Notes: generated from the sequence alone by a model not told the origin. Positions 1 through 10,984 are shown, counted from the stretch's first letter. The stretch: 64,000 nucleotides of DNA from Blakeslea trispora (GCA_025331445.1 JAIWNE010000042.1:181029-245028), one strand, 5' to 3'. Numbers and translations: made by a program.

Positions 1-550
1 ATAGGACTCAGGCGGATCAACATCAACATCTAAACCCATAACACACTGTCAACCACACTATCTTTTCTTTTTTTTTTCTATCATGTTTTCTTACTTTAAA
101 TCCACCTTGTTCAATGGCTTCTTGAATAGCCACGAATTTCTCTTGTTTTGAACGAGAGAGTCGCATCCATCTTTGAAAGTTGTAACGTCGAATCAATCCA
201 AATGCAATATTGGCACCTATAAATGCACCACAGACAGCAGGCAAGACACCACCTGGAAAACCATAGATAAATCCAGTGAGTGTCGTGATAAAGGTAAATC
301 CAATCAAGGGAGGTATTGAAGTGATGGCAATCAAACAGGATAACAGTAGAGAACTATAAGGTCGTGTGCGTAATTCGAGTGCTGTTTCTTGTATCACTTG
401 TATTCTTGAGAGGATTAGAGTAGTTTAGGGTGAAAATAGCAGGAGCTTACGTTCTCTGATAACACTACGATGTTTGAGAAACAGATAAAGACTAGAGATA
501 AAGAAAATGACAGCCAAGCCAAGTGTAATCCATCGTTTAGGCTGTAACAT
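1..550 (-). CDS. TVP38: TVP38/TMEM64-family membrane protein, 3' part beyond window
   Basis: Polytopic membrane protein of the TVP38/TMEM64 (SNARE-associated, DedA-like) family, known from Golgi/ER membranes and linked to lipid scrambling and vesicle traffic. Rebuilt exons are 550-451, 396-95 and 29-1; the gene is truncated by the window edge. The start ATG at 550 is followed by a hydrophobic stretch (ITLGLAVIFFISSLYLFL). Exon 2 holds two more hydrophobic segments with the glycine-rich family region (GFIYGFPGGVLPAV, GAFIGANIAFGL). Exon 3 enters MLMLIRLSP, the conserved family motif, which confirms the 65-nt intron before it. The first intron uses the second of two nearby acceptor AGs, because the first would give an immediate stop. 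It is divergent from SDHAF3, about 550 bp away. The family is clear; the exact paralogue is not. Confidence 0.85.
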
Positions 551-1100
551 TATCAGGGAGAAAAGAAAAAAAAGAAAGAGAGAGAAAATAAATAAAAAAA
601 AATAAAAAAATTCAAGCCTAATTTTTGTGCCCTGAAAATCAACATTAAAATTTACCCACAATTTGAATAGGATTGTGATTTTGATTGAATAGAATTTTGC
701 AGGTCAGCTGATTATGATTTCTTTGATCCTTCCATTTCATGGAAATAATGATGATAACTTTCATTGGCTATTAAACGAGCAACCTCCGAGACTTGAATTT
801 GTTTTTCAGACTTTGGAGAAATGACGACGCGCGTCTCGGCCAACCCACCTTGTTACTTAGAGGCGTGCTTTCTTTGAAAGAGCTGAATCATTTCTATGAA
901 TGGCATTTTTATAAAACAAAAATGAAAATGAAAAATAATCATAATAAAAAGTGGTGTTTTAAAAGGATGTTTTGCTCTAAATAAATGGATTGGTTATCGG
1001 CTATACTTTTTTCCCGTGTTTCTCTCTCTCTCTTTTTTTTTCTATTTGTCATGTCTAATTTCTTCTTTTTTTCTTTCTTCTTTTTCTTTACTTTTATATC
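551..1100. promoter_or_regulatory. Divergent intergenic region with GC palindrome
   Basis: This is the shared upstream region of the TVP38-like gene (minus) and SDHAF3 (plus). It is mostly T-rich or A-rich. Against that background a perfect 10-bp palindrome GACGCGCGTC (826-835) stands out. The 7-bp arms CCGAGAC (786-792) and GTCTCGG (833-839) form a wider inverted repeat. The GCGCG core resembles MBF/E2F-type sites, but no factor can be assigned. The short open frames here look like chance. Confidence 0.35.
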
Positions 1101-1561
1101 ATGCCTGGTCCACAACAAACTCAAGTATTGTTAGCACCCTTAAAGCTCTATAGAGATATTCTTCGCTCTCATCGTGCTTTACCAGCTGCCATGCGTGCCA
1201 TGGGTGATGACTATGTCAAGGCAGAATTCAAAAGACACAAGCATATCGATAATCCTGCTCATATTGTGGGTTTTGTATCTCAATGGCAATCGTAAATAAC
1301 TCTGATTTGATCTCTCTTTAGAATGCTTATTTACTTCTTTGTTATAGTTATCTAGACTTGATCAAACAACAGACAGCTCCCTTGCCTCATGACTCACCAG
1401 CACCTGTCAATGATCCTCTTGTGCGTAGTTTCAATAGTCCTGCTGATGGAGGTTGGGGCAAGAAACTCGATCCTCAGCTACTAGACAAGATGAGTGATGA
1501 ACAACTAGGACAACTTTATGAACTTCGATCTGAAGTCAAACGATCGTTAGATCAGTCATAA
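1101..1561 (+). CDS. SDHAF3: Succinate dehydrogenase assembly factor 3 (ACN9/Sdh7)
   Basis: Mitochondrial LYR-family chaperone that helps insert or protect the iron-sulfur subunit of complex II during assembly. Exons are 1101-1291 and 1348-1561 with a 56-nt intron (GTAAAT...TATAG), giving 134 residues, usual for the family. Visible family features are the LYR-type start (LKLYRDILRSHR), the conserved ALGDxYVKxEFKRHK-like block (here MGDDYVKAEFKRHK), and FVSQWQSYLDLI spanning the splice junction. This continuity supports the intron. The C-terminus (KMSDEQLGQLYELR) is also typical. The stop lies only 22 bp from the stop of the convergent histidine-phosphatase gene, so the two 3' UTRs should overlap. 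Confidence 0.92.
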
Positions 1562-1583
1562 TAAAGATAGCTATATTTTTTTT

Positions 1584-2337
1584 TTATTTCTCATAGTCAG
1601 GCACATCACCACTGAATGTCCAATGTCTTTGTTCACCTTCCGATAGATGACTACAGTCACCATTAGCCAAAAGTTCCCAAGAACCATCCTGTTGACGTAC
1701 AAGGTGAGACAAGGAACAAACACCACAACGTACAGGATAGTTGGCATCCTTTAGCAAGCCACGAACAGCACAGATAGCAGTAGCAGCATGACCTGCCAAC
1801 AGAATGGTCTTGGGAGGTTGAGCCTCAGCTTCAATGGAAGCCAGCAGTCGATCTAAACCTTGCTTGACACGAACATGGCAATCATGCGCTGTTTCGACAC
1901 CTTCAGGCAAAGGAATAGATGAAGTATGATGTGTAATAGGAAACCGCTTTTCTAATTCAGAGAGAGGAGCAGGAGGAAGATAACGCCCATGTGCCTTGCC
2001 ATACCATTCACTATAATACAGAAAAAAAAAGGTGAGTTATAGGTGTCTCTCTTGTTTGATTTCTATCTATTCTTTACGCCATGCTATAGTCTATAAAGAC
2101 AGGTACTTTTGTTTCTTGTACAAAAGGATCGATTGTCTCCAAGACTCGATAGAAAGGAGAAGAATAGATGCGATCAATGGATTTGTCCTTGAGGAATTGA
2201 GCAAGTTCTTTTGCCTGATGTCTTCCTACCTCAGAAAGAGGAGGATCGTTTTTGAGGCCTGTAGGAAGTGGAGGGTCTGGATTGACCCAATCTTCACGAA
2301 AACCATGACGAACCACCCATATTTCTTGAACACTCAT
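1584..2337 (-). CDS. Histidine phosphatase (phosphoglycerate-mutase-like) protein
   Basis: Member of the histidine phosphatase superfamily, about 228 residues. Exons are 2337-2078 and 2010-1584 with a 67-nt intron. The catalytic RHG motif is at the start (WVVRHGFRED) and the second histidine is in LLAGHAATAICAVRG. The PLSEVGRHQAKELAQFL and RIYSSPFYRVLETI blocks are standard for the fold. The insert EWYGKAHGRYLPPAP resembles the yeast TFIIIC subunit Tau55 (Tfc7)/UBASH3 phosphatase subgroup more than glycolytic mutases, but this is similarity from memory and the substrate is unknown. An ACGCGT box at 2367-2372 lies 30 bp upstream of the start. Confidence 0.85.
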
Positions 2338-2543
2338 TTTTGAGGTTGATAAGGAAAACGAAAAAGACGCGTACTGTCCATTATTTTTAATTCCTTTTTT
2401 TTTTTTTAATCAAACCCAGCTCTCTTTCTCTTTGACACTATATCAACACATTACATAATATCATATTTATTTTAAATTACCTAGGTAAACAAATATCAAA
2501 AAAAAAAGACTTGAGGGGGGGTATTGGATGCTCATGATATATT

Positions 2544-4673
2544 TTAGCCCAGATGTTCAATCATGATTTTGATCTTTTTCCTTTTGGGTACTGAGGGACT
2601 ATAGTCAGCAAGAGAAAGAGGTTTTGGTTCTTTCTTGATGGGTAATGGCTTCAGTTTGGTCTTCTTTTTATCCAGTTCTTGTTGTGTTCTGGCTATCAGA
2701 CGATAAGTGGTACTGCGTGTTGGTTTAGCTCGATGAGGACTATTGTAGCCCCAATTGAAAGCCTTGAGGATACGGACAAGATCCTGATTGACTTGAATGG
2801 TTTCGGATGGTATGGATGCTCTACAGGTAAAGCAAGTGGTTGCCTCTGTCTTCTCGAGACATTCTAGACAGCATATATGACCACAGGGTGTTGTTACGGG
2901 ATTCTACGGATATGGATCAGTCTCTATCGATCGATTTCCTAACGTCTCATGCAATACCTTGATTGGCTTTAAACAGACATGACTGGCGCATGAAAAAGCA
3001 GTATCAAATAAATAATGAAGAAATTCATACTCAGACCAAAACTGCTTTTGACAGACATCTTCCCAAATACGAGCATTTTTGGTATCCTTGGCAATCCACT
3101 TTTGAAGGCGATTGGGTATGGTGTATTTTACTAATTTAGCTGTGGCATCAGCATCCTCATGTATCATTCGAAGACCGCGTTTCTTGATGGCTTCTTGTCC
3201 TCCCGACATCCAAGGTGGTAATTCTTGATCATCTCTTCGGAATAGAAATTTCCAAATAAGGATACCTGTGGTAGGTTCTAATAAGAGTTATCCTTCAGTA
3301 CCCTCTCTCTCTCTCCAATCAGATCACTGATTTTTTTTATACCTCGATAAGGCCAATAACGAACAAGCTTATAGAGACCATCATAACGTATACCTTGTTT
3401 AGGTGCAAACTGAGGATTGTAGGAAGCCAATGCACTCGTACGACAGACACGTACAGGCTGACTCTTTCTCCAGTTGGTTGCTTGAGCCCCTAGGATAGGA
3501 TCGACAGGTTTGTCGAGTGTCACGGCCAATGCATAATTATGATGGGTCATCTTTTGGTGTTTCAAGATATTTGCATTACTAGCCTGTTTGTTACGTGGTT
3601 TGGCACCTACACCCGAAATAACAAACTCATATCCCTTATCTCTATCTTCTCGAATACCCTGTCTTAGCAAGAGAGAGACAGCACCTGTACAGACAGAACC
3701 ACAGATACGACCTGCCACACTCCTATGGACGCCCCATTCCTCTACTAGCGAAATATGTTCCCAACTCTGTCCACAATAGACGCCTGGTATTTTACCAATA
3801 TGATAGGTAGGCACTAGATTGTTATCTTGAGTAAGAAGATTTCTTTCTTTCTGTCTTTCTTACCTAATACGCATTCTTTATCTCTTGTCTTGATTGTCAT
3901 ATTGACACTCTTGACTGCATCTCCTTTCCCAACCACAGCTTCTTGATCATGATTATAACAATCAGGACAATACCTATGCTTACATTATTGAGTGCCTTTC
4001 ACATATATGTATATTTTCTTTATATACCAATATTGTTCAGTAGGTGGTTTAGATAGACCTGCACACTGATAATGCCAATAATTATCACATTGATCACAAA
4101 TCTAAGAAAAAACAAAAAATAGCGTGTAAGTTCCTAAAAAAAAAAAATCAGAATTAAAATTGAACTGACAAGGGGATCACCAGTCTTGAGCAAACAACTG
4201 ACACAACCACATTCAGCACACTTCTTTTTCTTTTTATCGTTTTTACAGGCAGGACAATAAGGGTTGCCAAATGGTGTTGAAATGGTGTTCATGTCACGCA
4301 CCACAAGTGTACTCGGGGTAGCTTGTGTTGGTTCTGCCTTTATCTTTTTTCGCTTAAGTGAAGTAGGTCTGATATGAACAAAGACACAGGTCTTGTCTCT
4401 CACACGATAGGTATGAAACAAAGTAGCCGGTGTCTTATCTAGGCTGGTATCCAACATCTACTTGTCGTTTTCAATAATTTTCATTTTATTATTATTTTTT
4501 GTCATAAAGTAATGGCTTACAATTTTCCCAAATGCTATCAACAAAAAGTTTTGACTCGAGATACCTATGGTTTTGGCTACCAATTGTCGAAAATTAGAAA
4601 CAGTTTCCTGTCGATTGACAGGAATGGCTTGGTTCTTTTTTAATTGACTAGGCACCAATATCTGAACCTGCAT
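2544..4673 (-). CDS. UHRF1-like UBL-PHD-SRA-RING E3 ubiquitin ligase
   Basis: Nuclear chromatin protein resembling animal UHRF1, which couples DNA-methylation reading to ubiquitylation at replication. Exons: 4673-4521, 4457-4170, 4101-4028, 3973-3864, 3825-3343, 3277-2958, 2903-2544; 595 residues, all phases consistent. Order of domains: ubiquitin-like (about 1-80); pre-PHD/PHD (about 115-180, YCPAC, CAECGCVSC, CDQCDNYWHYQC, WYCPDC); SRA/YDG (about 213-400, with KIPGVYCG, GVHRS, GIRYDGLYKLVRYW, FLFRRDD); RING (466-503); basic tail. The tandem Tudor domain of animal UHRF1 is missing, as only about 35 residues separate UBL and PHD. The first RING pair is C466-x4-C471 instead of C-x2-C; the rest is canonical. 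The SRA base pocket is altered (see findings). The promoter is shared with TOF1. Confidence 0.9.
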
Positions 4674-4855
4674 CCTGCTTTAATAATAATAATAAAAAAA
4701 AAAGAAAACAAGAGAAAAATAGAGGGAGAGACTGTTCCTGATTGGGCGCTTCTAGAAAAATAAAAACATGGAAAAAGTCAGCACGACGCGCCCCCTTTTT
4801 TTTAATTTTTTTTTGGATTCAAAAAAAAAAAAGCGCGTTTTAACAATTAAAATAA
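4674..4855. promoter_or_regulatory. Shared divergent promoter of UHRF1-like gene and TOF1
   Basis: Only 182 bp separate the two start codons. The region is rich in A and T tracts, with two GC islands, GACGCGCC (4785-4792) and GCGCGTTT (4833-4840). These resemble MBF/E2F half sites, the kind expected before S-phase genes. Factor binding is inference. Confidence 0.45.
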
Positions 4856-5734
4856 ATGGAGACAGACGATAATGATGTCAAGACTTATATTCTTAATATA
4901 TGTTCAGCTATAGGCGGCATGGAAGAAATCATGCAACCAGACGGTTCTATTCAACAAGTCTATTGTGTGGGTGATGAAGCATTGGCTTGTTTACGGGATC
5001 TCAAAAAGGCCATTCGGATCGATAGTCAGAATAGTGAAAAGACAGTCTTGAATGCACTTGCAGAATACAATGTGATTGAGACAGATATCGTACCACTCAT
5101 CTTGTCATTCAGTGAACAACAAAGTGATGTTGCTCATCGATTTATTCTTGCCTGTGGTAAGTATCGTATATGAAAAAAAAATTGAAACTATCCATTGAAC
5201 CCCCCCTCTCTCTCTTCAAATCAGTGGAATTATTAGTACCCATGACTTGGCCTGTAGAAGAACAATCAAGAGAAGGAGAAGAGGACGAACAAGAAGATGA
5301 ACCCAATGCACTACAGTATTATCGACAATATAAAGCAGGACTTTTAAAGGAAGGTGTGTTTGAGACCATCCTTCAGTTAGTGATGAGATCGGTTCGGATA
5401 CCCGATAGAGATCGCTCCGTTGTAGACCATACCACCATCAGACTCGGACTCTACCTCTTTAGAAACCTGACAGCCATTTCCGATCTCAATGTGGCCTCAG
5501 GTACGATGGATCAGATCAGGATGGCTCATATGCAAGAGACCTTGATGATTCGATATTATGAGTCTGACATCATTGAGTTTCTGTTGACCATTGCCTCCAA
5601 CAGTGATAAACAGAGTAGTTCAGACTGGAATGTGCTTGTGTTGGAATCACTCTATCATCTACTCAAGTCTATTGATCCTAAAGATGTCTATGCTTATCGA
5701 TTCTCAGATCAAGGTGTAAAGTAGTGTGTGTGTG

Positions 5735-5769
<35 letters not shown>

Positions 5770-7350
5770 TATGTTTATTTATTTGCCTTTTTTTTTTTAT
5801 TAGAGAAAGGCAGAGATGCAAGAAATCTCTCATCGACTCAGTCATCTACTCACACAAGAAAATTCAACCAAAAGACGCAAAACAAAGCATGTACCTACTC
5901 GACATAATCGATTTGGGGGTACTTATGTGATGGCCTGGGTAAGTTTGTCAACATAGGATTGACAGGAACTGACTCGATCATTAGGATGGTAAACAACGTG
6001 TATCTCATCGACAAGAAGGTGGTTATGCAGATGATGATTATTTACTAGAGACAGAAAAGAAAAAGACAAGGGTAGGCAAGCGTAAATTAGAGGACAAGAT
6101 GCACTATAGAAAAGTCTATCAGGATGCAAAGGCATTGATGTATCTTCGATTGACAGCACAATCCTTTTTGTTTTCTTGTTTTAATGGTAAGTGGCATTAA
6201 ATAGGGGGATTCATTTCTTCTTCTTTACTGAATTGATAAGGGAAGCCTTTTGTGGTGCTATGATGAAGGATATGGAACGTGAAGTGATTATGAAACAAGA
6301 TGATGCTCGATTCTTTTTCACCATGCGTTGGTTTCTCGAATACCATAGTCTAGAACAACATGCAACAGAACAACGAAAGAAGCATGGATCAGAACTAGAG
6401 ACAAACGAGCGGGACTTGAAGGATGTCGACTTTGCTCTGGTGGCAGCTGCCTTGGATCTCAAGACAGTCTTGTTCTGTCTAAGGCAGATGCGAATCAAAC
6501 TAGACGAAAAGGCATGGTTTGATGTTCAGATGGTCACTGATTGTCTACGTCAGATTCTGGTGAGTGTACATACCATGCAGACATCCGAGATAGAAGAGTA
6601 TCGTCAGGTAGCAGAACATATTCAGAGTAACCTGTATTATGAACAAACTTCGCTTGATCTGTTTGTGGAACTGGTGCGTCGTTACAAGACTCAATCTTAT
6701 GGTTACCTTAAATCCATCATTCTCTTTGTTCATGTCTTGTTGAAATCATTGGATAACTATCAAAAGGGTAAAAAAGTAGTGTTTGTACGCAAGAGACAAC
6801 AACAGCGAAAGAAACCAGAAGAGAGTGAAGAGGAAGAAGAGGAAGATGAAGCGGAATATCGGTCTTTTAAGGATTCTGTCTTTAATTTCGAATTGTTTGA
6901 AAAGGCAAGTTCCATCACCCATATGTAAATCATTCCTCAAATTTGCTCATTTAGAACAATAGAAATTCATTACGTTTGATGTTGTCAGTGTCTATTGTTC
7001 GTTATTGGAATGTTTTGAAGAATTAGAATCTGACTATTTTATCTGTATTACTACCATGTTTCATCGTATGATGGTCAAGAGAAATGCAGAATATTTGTTT
7101 TGGAAGGCAAGTAGTTTCATAGAAAACATAGGTGTCAACTAACCACTTACTGTAGTTACCTGTCATGGAGTTGTTTAATCGTATTCTTACTCATTATTCT
7201 CATCTACCACCCTCTCCTGGTCTGGATCAACTAAGGCAATTTATTCTGTATGCCACACGCCAATTCTTTAAATGTGCTGCTGACTATCCATTGGTTTATG
7301 TGGAAGCACTTGTGCCTTCTATTCAAACAGCCAGTGTGAGGAAATCCTAA
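4856..7350 (+). CDS. TOF1: Replication fork protection protein Tof1/Swi1/Timeless
   Basis: Nuclear protein that, with Csm3/Swi3/Tipin, stabilises stalled forks and supports the replication checkpoint. Rebuilt exons: 4856-5156, 5225-5715, 5804-5938, 5985-6186, 6246-6904, 6963-7106, 7156-7350; 708 residues. Family features are the N-terminal CSAIGGMEE, VGDEALACLRDLKKAI, the LGLYLFRNLTAI repeat region, SRHNRFGGTY-like (PTRHNRFGGTYVMAW), and AFCGAMMKDMEREVI. A strongly acidic stretch precedes the last exons. The fifth exon boundary is the least certain; I used the acceptor at 6245 to hold frame. Introns 5 and 6 begin GCAAGT, so they are GC-AG introns. The protein is shorter than most homologues (900-1200 residues) and lacks the long C-terminal region. 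It ends 25 bp before the stop of the convergent CBS/PB1 gene. Confidence 0.88.
5724..5768. repeat. Intronic (TG)n-(TTG)n microsatellite
   Basis: Short TG run followed by about ten TTG units inside the second intron of TOF1, just after the donor at 5716. It is a simple repeat that may vary in length between strains and lies in a functional intron. Confidence 0.85.
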
Positions 7351-7375
7351 TGATAATAAACTCTTTTTTTCTTTT

Positions 7376-9748
7376 TTATTTATTTCTGGAAAACACAAAG
7401 ACACCAAGAATGACAACACCCAAGAAAGTGATGGCAGCAGGTAAAAGGAGTTCGTTGGATTCAGTTCTTTTTGATCTTTTCATGGGCATTTCAACACTAT
7501 CTTCTTCTTCTTCTTTGACTGGTATAATAGGTGGTATGCTTTCTATTATCTTTTCTTCTTCTTTTACTTGTTGTTGTTGCTGTTGTTGCTGTTGTTGCTG
7601 TTGTTGCTGTTGTTGTTGTTGTTGCTGTTGTTGTTGTTGTTGCTGTTGTTGTTGTTGTTGTTGTTGTTGCTGATGTTCATCTTCTTCTTGTATAACCGGA
7701 GGCTCTGGTTCGGATGACTCTGAGCGTTGATCATGTACAATCAATCGAACACGTGACTGTCCTTCTTTACGTGCCAACTGAACAGCATCCATCACATCAG
7801 CATCACACGAAATCAGAACAGTGTCCTCTTCATCATCCACATAAGATAATGTAAGCCATTCCGTTTCACCCACATCCCCTCCTGTATGTTCCGGTAAAAT
7901 TTTGGTACGGACAGCCTCTAATAAGAGACTATAGGCAGGTTGACAGACAACACGATGTGTCTTGTTGTGTAAGGTAAACTTGAAAGTGAAGCTGGTTTGA
8001 CTGACAGAGGATACCTCAGTCTGATTGACCATACTGGCTGATTCATTGGGTGATATATCAGGGAAACTCTTTAGATGAGAGAGTGAAGTGGATGGTTGAG
8101 GTGAGATGGCAGGGTATGGATAGAGTTGTTTTTGATTGGGTAAAAGATAAGATGAATTGGTGTCGGATAGTTGAGATGCGCTGTCTGTCATATCCGTCGC
8201 ACCAAAACTGTCCCAGAAGCGTCCCCACATAGGACCATCATGACCTGTGCCTAAGAAGAAATGATGAGTGGGGTTGAAAATGTCATTTCTCAATATGTGT
8301 TATTACCATCTTTTTCACCTTCTATTTGACTCATTTGTTCCAATGTAACATAAGTCAGTTTAAGTACATCCACCATACCTGTCACAGTACCATTCTCGAG
8401 TACTGGCAGATTAAGATAATGGCCCTCTTTATCATAATATACGTAAATAACAATATCATCACACAGTATGCTATCTATTTACCATTCATCAGTTTCAATG
8501 CATCCAAGACAGAGGTCTCTGGTGTAGCTGTATCTGGATTAGGTGTCATCACTCTAGCCACTGTACAGATCTCTGGATCTAAACCTGCTGCAATCACACG
8601 CAGCACAATATCTTTACTATAGAAAATGTAAGTATACCATTGCTCTCTTTTCTTTCTTTCTCGCACACATCACTTACGAAGTAAAGATACCAGCTAGACT
8701 ACGATGTCTTGTCACAAGCACAGCTGTTGTATGAAGTTCTTTCATCATCACAGCAATATCTCGTACATTAGTCTTGTATTTGACTTCTGCAGGAGGTGTA
8801 CCATCCAATAGGGATTGCAAGTTGGGACAGGCCATTTGTTCACGTAATGTTTCCATATACTCAGCCAACTGTGCTGGAGGTACATGTGTCCATTCCTTCT
8901 GCATACCCTCCAATACACTCTGATTGTAATTTGCCTGAGAGGTCTCAAAGGTGCGTTCAATCTTTTCAAGTGCACCATACAGACATTTGGTAATATCCAG
9001 TAAACCAAATATATCCCCTTCTTCATTACATACTGGCTAGAAAAGAAACAAATTCATCAGACAACCATTCGAGCTTCATATAAGCTGACTTTACCAAATG
9101 ACGAAAACCTCTTGTCACCATCAAATTCAAGGCTTCTGTTGCTGAAGTATCTGAAGTGACACAGACTGGATTCTTTGTCATGATATCAATCACAAGTGTT
9201 CGCCTACAATTCAAATCAATAAGGAGGGTTGTATTGAGTGTAGTCGAGACTTACTTGGCACTCAAGTTTTCTGCTACTAATCGATAAGCAATATCTTTTG
9301 CCTATAGACAGAATGAATGGATGACTCTGAAGCACAGATAAGCTATAGACTTACAGTAAAAATACCAGAAAGATGATCATTTTCATTCACCACAAGAACA
9401 CAATCACATCTTTTAGCAGCCATCAGTTGAGAGGCCTCCAGGACCAACATGTTCTCTTTGACAGTCAATGCCTGGCCTGGCCTTAAGGCAGATACTGTGC
9501 CTGGAATACGATTGTATTTTTGAAGTTTTCTTGAAGACTTGGTTGAGCCTTTCTTGGAGAAATCCTGCTCCAGCTTTTTTCGAATAGCCTATGAAAAAAA
9601 GTATAAGTTATCCCTTGATAAAATAATCCTTATTCTTCTTTTTTACTTCATCTCTTTTATGTTGTCTTTGTCTGCCCGAAGAATCTGCCTGGTCTTGTGT
9701 TTCAACAGCCCTTAGCTTCTTGGTTGTATTTCTCTTGACTGTAGACAT
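7376..9748 (-). CDS. CBS-domain and PB1-domain membrane protein (Mug70-like)
   Basis: Protein of about 659 residues with eight exons: 9748-9647, 9588-9355, 9301-9255, 9203-9095, 9036-8678, 8616-8483, 8426-8307, 8250-7376. Four CBS motifs are visible in two pairs (LMAAKRCDCVLVVNENDHLSGIFT, NPVCVTSDTSATEALNLM, TTAVLVTRHRSLAGIFTS, PETSVLDALKLMNEGHYL); CBS pairs usually bind adenine nucleotides. A PB1 domain follows (SFTFKFTLHNKTHRVV ... LSYVDDEEDTVLISCDADV), then 35 consecutive glutamines, an acidic stretch and a C-terminal transmembrane helix (ITFLGVVILGVFVFS) ending in RNK, as in a tail-anchored protein. The architecture matches the fungal CBS/PB1 family of S. pombe Mug70, whose biochemical role is poorly known. 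Confidence 0.88.
7568..7672 (-). repeat. CAA/CAG repeat encoding 35 glutamines
   Basis: Pure glutamine tract made of mixed CAA and CAG codons, between the PB1 domain and the acidic membrane-proximal part of the CBS/PB1 protein. The mixed codons suggest a stabilised repeat that could still vary in length. Confidence 0.95.
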
Positions 9749-10984
9749 GGTATAAAGTGAATTTAGAAAAGAAAAAAAGGGGGGGATAAATAAAAAACAT
9801 CATAAAATTTAACCCACGTTCATTTCTTTTTATAGTAACCCTTCTTCACACTTGCCATTCTCTTTTTTTTTTTAAATCACGCTTCATTTTGTTCAGTTAC
9901 ACCCCTTCCCTCCCCTCATTTGGAGATTTGTAGAACATTGGGTGAACACTTCTTGTGGAGGTTAAAGGGATGCCTCTTTAACAATAAATCAAATGAAGGA
10001 AGAACACCGAGAATATGAGATGTAAAGAGCGATGGGGGGTGAAAAACAGTGTTTATGGGTGTCCTCTTGTCTGTTGATGATGAAGGCATTTACTTTACTA
10101 TAACCAATAAATCCAATTGGTTTTGATTCATATCGAGCAAGTTTCTTCAAGCATAAAAAAAGATAGTGAGAGATAGGTATAATAGCGAGACATAGTGTAA
10201 TCTCAAATGCAACTACATGGCATCAAAAAGGTGTTCCTGTTCTTGAGATATGCTCTTATATTGTCAGCTCTTCAATTGAATGGTATTTTAGTGCTTGAAG
10301 CGATATAAATCAAAGACATTGCATTGTATTATACACTCTTAAATCGAGGGTATTACTGTATGCAGTAATATGTTGCCTCTGAAAATAAATAGGCTGGTTG
10401 AAAAAGTTACTCACATAAATGACTTGTATCAGATAGACAATCAAACTGGTCTTGATCTTATTAGAACCGTGAATGCAGCTAACAAAGGGAAAGCATCGAA
10501 TCAATAGACTCTCTTGGTTCTTGGCTGAGATTGAATATGCATTTTGCTATGTTTATGCAGGCTCAAAAAGATAGTATGCTCATGCAATTTGCTTATGAGG
10601 TTATTTACATAGCCTACAAGGAGATGACATTTGTTTAAATCGAGTTCAACTGCCTCTTTCTTGATATTTTATGTGTCTAAATAGTTAGAGTTGTTTCATA
10701 AGCAATTGCATCTCCCTCTCTCTTTCTCTCTGTTGTGACCTACAATATGAATCTTCAATTATGGGTCTAACATTTCTATTTCTCATCCTATGTGATGTTT
10801 GTTACTTTGCCTTGAGCCAAAGACTTTCAAGACCAGCAAACATGGTGTCAAATTAAGTAAACAAAAGTCACTTTTATTTTCTAGCCAATCAAATCTCACA
10901 AATTTACCTTAGCCATGTACCCTGGATAGGAGGCTTGACAGCCTTTCCTTTTTCCTCTTTCCTTTTTTTTTTTCTTTCCTTAAA
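9749..10984. other. Intergenic, no gene recognised
   Basis: About 1.2 kb between the divergent CBS/PB1 and uS11m genes. I see no long open frame, RNA gene or repeat. It has poly-T tracts near both starts and otherwise unremarkable AT-rich sequence; it presumably holds both promoters. Confidence 0.6.

Noticed and set aside
793..984. 63-codon open frame upstream of SDHAF3
   Set aside because: Lys/Asn/Phe-rich translation with no family similarity; lies in the divergent promoter.
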